A DNA stretch of 64,000 bases from Zizania palustris. Lineage: Eukaryota > Streptophyta > Magnoliopsida > Poales > Poaceae. Positions 57,076 to 64,000 of this stretch are shown piece by piece. Both the position numbers and the translations under genes were made by a program. The stretch is from assembly GCA_019279435.1 (NCBI GenBank), contig JAAALK010000283.1, forward strand, positions 4,712,001-4,776,000, given 5' to 3'. How positions within the stretch are numbered: position 1 is the first letter of the stretch; every line of letters starts with the position of its first letter. Under the pieces are notes generated by a model that did no database searches, was not told the DNA's origin, and worked only from the letters and a program-made list of their open reading frames with translations.

Positions 57076-60000
57076 ATGCCTCCTAAGCGGAGCGCACCTC
57101 GCAATCCCACTCGGAGGTCCTCCCGGATCTCCGGAGAGATACCCTTCGACACAGTTGAAGTCGGAGGGTCTTCGACTATCCCTCCACCTCAAACTCCGCA
57201 AGGGGCTTCTATCCCTCGAGGATACGAAACCTCTCCACCAACCCCTTCCATACTCCGACCGTCCGGAGTTATTTCACCACCCTCCATTCCGATTCGAACT
57301 GATCATACCAGTTCTCAAGACCCGGAAGGTCCTTCCGGAGGAGATGAAGATAGCCTTGGAGACATGGCCACTCAGATGGCCAACCTTCAAGCTGAGGTAG
57401 CGAGGTGGCGACAAGAGGCTGCGAACAGGCTTCGCTCTCAAGCCACACCAGCTATCCCCGAAGTGCCCGAAGACGACGATTTTGGTTATCCCGAAGCCCC
57501 GGAGAACGCCTCTTACGACAATGAATCTCCATTGCATCCTGAGCTGCAGAAGGTTCGCTTCGATCCGAAGTTTAAAACCTCGAAGCTCTGCAAGTATGCT
57601 GGAGACGAAGATCCCAGTGAGTTCGCGCGTTCTTATGCCCTAGCGATCGAAGCTAGCGGCAGAGATAGAGAAACTATGGCGAAGTGCTTCCCGTTAGCTC
57701 TTCAAGGAGTGGCGTTGAGATGGTTCTGGTCTTTAAAGCCAGGATCAATCAATTCGTGGTCACAGTTGAAGAGGAAGTTTATAAGTAACTTTCAGGGCAC
57801 CTTCGTGCCTCCCATGTCAACAGGAAGCCTTTTCCAAGTGAAACAGCTCCCCGGAGAAACATTGAGGCAGTACTTCAAGCGCTTCGCCCACACGAAGTCG
57901 CAAATTCGGGGGCTGTCCACATCCTCGGTGGTTGATGCGGCTCGGGAAGGCGTCAGTCATAAAGGCCTTCTGGATAAACTGCATCGGAAGAGCATCACCA
58001 CAATGTCACAGCTGATGTCATACTTCGAGGAGTATGCTCGGTCAGAAGAAGGTTGGCTTCGGAGGACTACTGCTACTTCGACAGTTTTGCAAGAAGTTAA
58101 AGCAGAGGTGAAGACTTCGGCACAGCCGCAAGAACAAGTCTTCGAAGTGCAACATGATAGAAGAAGAGGGCAAAAGCACCCTCGCTCTGAAGTCTTAAAC
58201 ATTGCACCCCCACAGAAGTTTGCACCAAGAGCTCCACAGTCTGTGGGGAACAAGTCCAGCGGCTGGAGGCCGCCAGGGAAAACGGCTGGCAAGGGCCAGA
58301 CCCTTTTTTGCTGTATTCATGGAGATAATCGAAGCCATGCAACTGACACTTGCAAGGCTATCCTTACCCTAAGGGGAGAATACTTGGAAAGAACTTCGGG
58401 TCGAGGTAGTACCGACCGAAGTCCAGCAGCAGCAGTGCGCCCAGAGCCGGTCCAGGCTGTGGCGCGAATAGAAAATTTTGATGCTGCAAGGCACCCTCCG
58501 GTGGCCAATGTTATGCCACCTCCGAAGCAAGAGGAAGGGCAAGATAGAGGAAAGAGAGTAGTTCTCCCTATCTCCGGAGGAGGTACCCTCGGAAGCATGT
58601 CCAAGAGACAGCGAAGAGAGTACGTTCGAGAAGTAGGCCATATTGGGACTTCGTCATCTGCAGCTGCAATGCCGGAGTGGTCTCATGTTCCAATATCTTT
58701 CTCTGCGGAGGATGCAGCTGGTATTAAGTTCCCGCATGCAGATCCATTGGTTATTACTGCTGATATTGCAGGGACTGAAGTCCGAAGGGTGCTAATTGAC
58801 GGAGGTAGCTCGGCAGACATCATCTTTGTACAAGCCTTCGATCAGTTATGCATTTCCCGGAAGCATCTCCTCCCAGCGGCTCGTCCTCTGCAAGGCTTCG
58901 CAGGACCTCCGCTTGATGCACTCGGCCAGATAGGCTTGGAAGTAACCTTCGGAGAAGGTTTACTAGCCCGAACTGAAGAAGTTATCTTTGATGTGGTAGA
59001 CGCCCCGTATGCTTATAATGTCATCTTCGGACGGGGCATGTTGAATCAGTTCGGAGCTGTGGCGCATCACAACTACTTGTGCATGAAGATGCCCACACAA
59101 GCAAGAGTCCTGACAATCTTCGGAGATCAAGCCATAGCTCGGAGGGCAGAATATGGTCACGGTCCTCCTCTCGATCCGAGGCAAGTAAACAGTGTCCAGG
59201 ATAATGAAGAAATTTTTTCAGCCTCCTCCGAAGCTTCGAAGAAGTCATTTCAAGGACCAAGTCCCGAAGGAGAGATTGCAACAAAGATCATTGTCAAAGA
59301 TGGTAAAGAATACACTTTTCAATTTGGTAAAGATTTACCTCCTGAAGTTGCAACTTCCTTGGAAAAGGTCGTAGAAGAAAATTTGGATGTCTTCGGTTGG
59401 TCTGACGAAGATATCACCGGAGTCGATCGGGATATTATTGAGCACAGTTTGCTTATAAACCCGAAGGCCCGGCCTATTCGACAAGGGCTCCGGAAGATGT
59501 CCGCAGAGAGAGCTGCTCTAGCTAAGGACGAAGTTGAAAAACTGTTGAAGGCTGGGATTATCAGAGAAGTGGCCCATACAGAATGGTTAGCCAACCCAGT
59601 CTTCGTCAGGAAGAAGTCTTCCGGGAAGTGGCGCATGTGCATTGATTTCACATCTCTGAATAAAGCGTGCCCACGTGACCCCTACCCCATGCCCCGAATT
59701 GATCAACTAGTTGACTCCACTGCAGGTTCGGAGTTACTAAGCTTCCTTGACGCGTATTCTGGTTATCATCAAATATGGTTGAAGCGTGAAGATGAAATCA
59801 AGACGAGCTTTGTAACTCCTTCAGGAGTCTTTTGCTATGTAAGAATGCCCTTCGGCCTAAGAAATGCCGGGGCTACTTTTTCAAGATTAGTTGCTAAGGC
59901 TCTAGGTCATCAACTAGGCCGCAATGTGGAGGCCTATATGGATGATATTGTAATAAAGAGTGCTTTAAAGCACCAACATAGCCTAGACTTAGCAGAAACA

Positions 60001-60561
60001 TTCAACAGCCTTCGGGCATGTGGGATCCGTCTTAACCCCGAAAAATGTATATTCGGAGCTAAGGCTGGAAAGTTGTTAGGGTACTTAGTTTCAAGCAGGG
60101 GAATTGAAGCTAGACCTACTCAAATAACTGCGCTGCAGAAGATGGCCCCTCCGGAGAATTTAAAGCAAGTGCAAAAGCTGACTGGACGTCTGGCCGCACT
60201 TAGCAGGTTTTTATCAAGGTCTGCGGAGAGGAGCTTGCCAATATTTAAAGCTTTGAAAGGGTCCGAAGATTTTGCATGGACACCGGAGTGTCAGAAAAGC
60301 TTCGAAGATATTAAAGATTATCTCAGCAATCTTGCTACACTTACGGTGCCTATTGCGGATGAAACCCTACTCCTGTATCTTGTAGCTACGGGTTCAGCTG
60401 TCAGCGCAGTCCTTGTCAGAGAAGCAGATATCAATGGGAAGTTGGTCCAAAATCCTGTCTATTTTGTATCCGAAGCATTGTCAGGAGCGAAGACAAGATA
60501 CTTCGAACTTGAGAAGTTCGTTTATGCTCTGATAATGGCTTCGAGGAAGCTAAGACATTAA
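57076..60561 (+). CDS. Tat-2 gag-protease-reverse transcriptase (1161 residues)
   Basis: A single open frame from MPPKRSAPRNPTRR. The gag core lies at about residues 180-280 (FARSYALAIEAS, AKCFPLALQGVALRWFW). A zinc-binding C412-x2-H415-x5-H421-x4-C426 motif follows. The protease has IDGGSSADI with Asp575. The RT has WRMCIDFTSLNKACP, MPFGLRNAGATFSRL and YMDD at 954-957. The frame ends in the remnant of the first RNase H (LVATGSAVSAVLVRE, ELEKFVYALIMASRKLRH). The stop at 60559-60561 comes from one extra base after RH relative to Tat-1, which shifts RNase H-integrase out of frame. Active-site residues of protease and RT are intact, so a young insertion is likely. Confidence 0.93.
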   Translation: MPPKRSAPRNPTRRSSRISGEIPFDTVEVGGSSTIPPPQTPQGASIPRGYETSPPTPSILRPSGVISPPSIPIRTDHTSSQDPEGPSGGDEDSLGDMATQMANLQAEVARWRQEAANRLRSQATPAIPEVPEDDDFGYPEAPENASYDNESPLHPELQKVRFDPKFKTSKLCKYAGDEDPSEFARSYALAIEASGRDRETMAKCFPLALQGVALRWFWSLKPGSINSWSQLKRKFISNFQGTFVPPMSTGSLFQVKQLPGETLRQYFKRFAHTKSQIRGLSTSSVVDAAREGVSHKGLLDKLHRKSITTMSQLMSYFEEYARSEEGWLRRTTATSTVLQEVKAEVKTSAQPQEQVFEVQHDRRRGQKHPRSEVLNIAPPQKFAPRAPQSVGNKSSGWRPPGKTAGKGQTLFCCIHGDNRSHATDTCKAILTLRGEYLERTSGRGSTDRSPAAAVRPEPVQAVARIENFDAARHPPVANVMPPPKQEEGQDRGKRVVLPISGGGTLGSMSKRQRREYVREVGHIGTSSSAAAMPEWSHVPISFSAEDAAGIKFPHADPLVITADIAGTEVRRVLIDGGSSADIIFVQAFDQLCISRKHLLPAARPLQGFAGPPLDALGQIGLEVTFGEGLLARTEEVIFDVVDAPYAYNVIFGRGMLNQFGAVAHHNYLCMKMPTQARVLTIFGDQAIARRAEYGHGPPLDPRQVNSVQDNEEIFSASSEASKKSFQGPSPEGEIATKIIVKDGKEYTFQFGKDLPPEVATSLEKVVEENLDVFGWSDEDITGVDRDIIEHSLLINPKARPIRQGLRKMSAERAALAKDEVEKLLKAGIIREVAHTEWLANPVFVRKKSSGKWRMCIDFTSLNKACPRDPYPMPRIDQLVDSTAGSELLSFLDAYSGYHQIWLKREDEIKTSFVTPSGVFCYVRMPFGLRNAGATFSRLVAKALGHQLGRNVEAYMDDIVIKSALKHQHSLDLAETFNSLRACGIRLNPEKCIFGAKAGKLLGYLVSSRGIEARPTQITALQKMAPPENLKQVQKLTGRLAALSRFLSRSAERSLPIFKALKGSEDFAWTPECQKSFEDIKDYLSNLATLTVPIADETLLLYLVATGSAVSAVLVREADINGKLVQNPVYFVSEALSGAKTRYFELEKFVYALIMASRKLRH

Positions 60562-60565
60562 TTTT

Positions 60566-62472
60566 TTGGCTCACAATGTAATTGTACCAACTTCGTATCC
60601 TTTAGGAGATATGCTCCGAAGCAAAGATTCCACTGGAAGGATTGGAAAGTGGGCAGTAGAGCTAGCACCCTTCGGCATATCTTTCCTGGCAAGGACAGCT
60701 ATCAAATCTCAAGTCCTAGCAGACTTCGTAGCAGAGTGGACTCCACCTGCGAAGTTGACTCCAGAGAAATCAGATGACGGAGTTTGGATTATTTACTCCG
60801 ATGGAGCTTTTCAAGCATCCGGAGCAGGCATTGGGGCAGTATTGATTTCACCGTCAGGGCAAAGAGCAATGTACTCCGCAAGACTCAACTTTAAGTCTAC
60901 CAATAATATAGCGGAGTACGAAGGGATTTTATTGGGACTCAGGAAAGCACGTGCTCTAGGGGCTACAAGGATAATTATAAAAACAGATTCTCAGATAGTA
61001 GCAGGGCACGTAGACAAAAGTTTTCAAGTCCGACATCCACAGCTTGCAAAGTACTTGGAAGAAATCCGCAAGATCGAAGCACACTTCAAGGGTATTTCCA
61101 TTCGGAGTATACCAAGAGCTGAAAACGTGCAAGCGGACATTTTAGCGAAAGCTGCTGCCGGAGCTGTGGATGTGCCTGACGAAGCTTTCTATGAGGAGCT
61201 CAATGTACCTTCGGTGCCACAAATTGCCTCTGCAGAGATTCTCTGCATTCCTAGTGCAGATTGGAAAGATTTGATCATAGAACTCTTGCAAGGAGGAACA
61301 AATTTGCCCGAAGAGCCCCAATTGTCAAGATTAAAGCTCAGAGCAAGAAACTATCAGTTAATCAACGGTATATTATACAAGGCCGGAGTATGTTCCCCTC
61401 TACTCCGATGTATATCTCAAGCCGAAGGCCAAGAAATTCTTCGAGAAATTCATGAAGGCCTTTGTGGAAGCCATTTAGCCCCTAGAGCTCTGGCAGGAAA
61501 AACACTTCGCCAGGGGCTTTATTGGCCCACAATAACAGCTGATGCGGAGAGCTTGGTCCGCACATGTCAAGGATGCCAGTGGATGGGTCGACGGAGTCAT
61601 CGCCCACCAACAGCTCTTCAAGTCATTGCTCCAGTATGGCCTATGGCCAGATGGGGTATGGATCTAATTGGTCCCTTTCCGTTAGCAAAGGGAAATCTAA
61701 AGTTCGCAGTGGTAGCTATTGAATATTTTTCTAAGTGGGTAGAAGCAGAGCCCTTAACAGCTATCACTTCGAACAATGTACAGAAATTCTTCTGGAAGAA
61801 CATTATTTGCCGGTTCGGAGTGCCTAGATATCTCACAGTTGATAATGGAACACAGTTCGACGCAGAACCCTTCAGGAAGTTTTGCGAAGACCTAGGCATT
61901 CAACTATGTTTTGCTGCAGTGAGACATCCTCAGTCAAATGGAGCCGTAGAGCGAGCCAATGGAAATATTTTATCAGGGCTAAATCGAAGAATAGTAGGAT
62001 TATCAAAGGGACTATGGACCGAAGAGCTTCCGAAGATTCTGTGGTCCATTCGGACTACACAAACAAGGTCCACAGGTTTTACTCCGTTCAGACTACTATT
62101 CGGAGATGAAGCTATGACTCCAACGGAGCTCAAAGGGGGATCATTTCGCAGCACCGAACCAGACATCGAAGAAGAAAGACAAGCTTCGTTAGATTTGTCA
62201 GAAGAAACAAGACTTCGAGCTGTAGCTAATTTATCAAAGTATCACCAGCAGACGAAGACTTGGTATGACCCGAAGGTTAAGCTCAGTGAGTTAAGGCCGG
62301 GTCATCTTGTTCTACGAAGCATTATAGCACCAGGAAGTTAGGCAATAAATGAGAAGGTCCATATCTAATTGTCCGCTCAGGGCGCCCTGGTTCATTCAAA
62401 TTAGCTAATTTAGAAGGTGAAGAGTTAGCACATACTTGGCATGTGGAGCACCTAAAGCGATACTTCGCATAA
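60566..62472 (+). pseudogene. Tat-2 second RNase H and integrase
   Basis: Continues pol in another frame after the one-base shift at about 60560. The second RNase H has IYSDGAFQASGAG (Asp79), NNIAEYEGILLGL (Glu117) and KTDSQIVAGHV (Asp141). The integrase has a zinc finger (HEGLCGSH, RTCQGCQWMG) and core Asp366 (GMDLIGPF), Asp426 (VDNGTQF) and Glu462 (VERANGN), a correct D-x35-E spacing. A one-base loss near 62335 ends the frame at 62341. The homologous reading continues to a TAA at 62470-62472 (HLKRYFA), with one TGA on the way. Confidence 0.92.
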
Positions 62473-62699
62473 GGGCTCCTTGTAATTCGCTTGTAATCAC
62501 CTCTAAATTAATAAAGCATACACCCTAATAGTTGCCTTCCCCTTGTTGACTCCTAGCTTCCCGAGCGGACGCGCTGGAACGGAAGTCGATCGAGAGGGAA
62601 TCGTCATTAAGCTGGGCTGTATTTCCGGACTTCGTACCCATAAAGTCGAAGCCTCCGGTGTGGTGGCTGAAATCCATCCGGAGCCCAAGTCTCGGCTTG

Positions 62700-63030
62700 T
62701 AGGCATCCGTAAAAGAGCCAATACCACATTCTACGGAGTCCAAGCCATTGGCTGGTAGACTTCCGTAAAAAGAGCCGAAGGTGGCCAAAATCTGCGGAGT
62801 CCAAGCTGCAGCTTGCAGACATCCGTAAAAAGAGCCGAAGGTGGCCAAATTCTGCGAAGTCCAAGCCATTGGCTGGTAGACTTCTGCAAAAATAGCCGAA
62901 GGTGGCTACATTTATACGGAGTCCAAGCCATTGGCTGGTAGACATCCGTAAAAAGAGCCGAAGGTGGCCAAATTCTGCGAAGTCCAAGCCATTGGCTGGT
63001 AGACTTCTGCAAAAATAGCCGAAGGTGGCT
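62700..63030. repeat. 61-bp tandem repeats downstream of Tat-2 pol
   Basis: AGCCGAAGGTGGC recurs at about 62773, 62833, 62894, 62956 and 63017, spacing 60-62. Units share CCAAGCCATTGGCTGGTAGA, itself a partial palindrome (CCAAGCCATTGGCTGG), and GAGCCGAAGGTGGCCA, which is also in the Tat-1 116-bp units. Confidence 0.9.
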
Positions 63031-63397
63031 AAAGCAAAACAACATTTAAGCCATGAGCTTCGAATGTTTGTTCATATAAGTCCAAAGTGACAAATTTCTT
63101 AAGACACTAAAGTGTCCTGAAAGTTATCTCAATTGATTTCTTTCGTTAAACAAAGGTACCAAGTTACCATTCTTCTGACTACAAAAAGTCGAAGACATTT
63201 CATAAGATTTCAAAAGATCTTTAAATGACAGAGGGGCTCCGAACCCCCAAAAAAATTGTACTCCGAAGTTTTTTTCTTTGCGCATAACCATCTTTGAATA
63301 CAGTTCGAAGTTGCTTATACCCAAAGAGGGGCTAGTAAATATGGAGACAATTTTAAATCGGCATTCATTATTGAAATAAATGTGTTTACAGATTACA
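63031..63397. other. Tat-2 spacer between tandem repeats and antisense gene
   Basis: No coding signal. Read on the minus strand this is the probable 3' untranslated region of the antisense gene. I see no terminator or known motif. Confidence 0.5.
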
Positions 63398-63998
63398 CTA
63401 TGAAAAATTGGTATCTATACCAAGAAGGAATCGGAGACCTCTTCGGTCCCGAGAGCTAGGGGTGGAACGACTAGTTCCAACATCGGAAGTTCTAAGAACT
63501 TTACGTTTAACTCTCTTCCTCCCCTTCGAAGCTCTAAAATCCTTCTGCTCTTGTTGAAGCTCGGCCCAAGTTCGAAGCCGCTCGGGGCTTCTTTCCCAGC
63601 TTCTAAGATCTTCAGATCTTTTATTTTGGGCTTCACCTTCGTCTTCGGACCAATTAGTGTCTTCAGAAGACGAGGTGTTTGCATCAATCTCTTTATCTTC
63701 CTCTTTAATATAAGACAATATGTCTTTGATTACTTCGGGCGCAATAACGCCGGAGTCATCTCGAGGAATAAGAAATCGAGGACGCTTATAACTCTTTAGA
63801 AGTTCGAAGGTGTTCCACAGTGAGTGAAGTTCGCTGTTAAGCTCTAACACTTCGATTTCTTCCATAAGAGGCAAAGCCTAAAAATATGATAAACAAGACT
63901 TTCATTGATAAATGTTTACAAGCATGAACTTTACATAATAAAAAAATCCTAAGTAATTCCTAAACCTGCGGGTTCGAAGGAGGCTGACTGCTCGAAGC
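63398..63998 (-). CDS. Antisense spliced gene of Tat-2, C-terminal exons
   Basis: The last exon (63877-63398) encodes about 159 residues: PLMEEIEVLELNSELHSLW, YKRPRFLIPRDDSG, ILSYIKEEDKE, an acidic Ser-rich stretch, RLRTWAELQQEQKDFRASKG, a basic run, and RRGLRFLLGIDTNFS. Upstream, the preceding exon (63998-63966, cut by the window edge) ends ASSSQPPSNPQ, like the APPTDPQ end in Tat-1. An 88-base intron (63965-63878) has GT directly after CAG and ends TATTTTTAG, phase 0, at the same place as the intron in Tat-1. The exon is free of stops. The gene runs opposite to pol. Function unknown. Confidence 0.75.
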
Positions 63999-64000
63999 TT

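Larger units (their letters stand above)
56519..64000 (+). mobile_element. Tat-2: well-preserved Ty3/gypsy Tat element, 3' end beyond window
   Basis: 5' LTR, primer site, gag-protease-RT in one open frame, RNase H-integrase, 61-bp tandem repeats and an antisense spliced gene. Only a few small lesions are visible in pol. The flank CCGGC (56514-56518) is the expected target duplication. Same family as Tat-1 but opposite in orientation. Confidence 0.93.

Overview
The window is repeat-rich nuclear DNA from a flowering plant, most likely a grass (Poaceae; rice-like or a related lineage). The evidence is a GC-rich first exon in the one host gene, grass-type LTR retrotransposons of the Tat, Tekay/RIRE3-like chromovirus and Sirevirus-like lineages, and a Tourist/PIF-type MITE. 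The species cannot be fixed from sequence alone. The window holds one recognisable host gene; nearly everything else is retrotransposon, much of it nested.

Layout. 1-8371: Tat-1, a Ty3/gypsy Tat-lineage element on the minus strand. Its 5' LTR is at 7878-8371 and its 3' end lies left of the window. 8529-12756: a seven-exon plus-strand gene for tRNA 2'-phosphotransferase (TPT1/KptA). Its introns hold two solo LTRs, one of them split by a 0.9 kb MITE. 12757-14186: AT-rich intergenic DNA. 14187-20251: wreckage of another Ty3/gypsy element (Gyp-1), split by a 3 kb solo LTR. 20252-47758: Chr-2, a minus-strand chromovirus with a perfect CCTTA target-site duplication. Its 3' LTR was split by Chr-1 (20779-36715, plus strand), whose gag was split by Sire-1 (22258-29443, minus strand, copia type, gag only). 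47763-56518: Chr-3, a more diverged minus-strand chromovirus. 56519-64000: Tat-2, a plus-strand Tat element inserted at the start codon of the Chr-3 leader ORF; it runs off the right edge.

Order of events inferred from nesting: Gyp-1 and Chr-3 are oldest. Chr-2 landed a few bases from the end of Chr-3. Chr-1 then entered the Chr-2 LTR, and Sire-1 entered Chr-1. Tat-2 entered Chr-3 independently. Tat-2 is the best preserved, with an intact 1161-residue gag-protease-RT frame.

Two observations may reach beyond routine annotation. First, both Tat elements carry, antisense to pol, a gene whose two ORFs are joined in frame by a short phase-0 intron at the same place in both copies. Second, all three chromoviruses carry a leader ORF (ORF0) upstream of gag. 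Its N-terminal half has an alpha-beta-beta-beta-alpha pattern resembling a double-stranded-RNA-binding domain, followed by a coiled coil.
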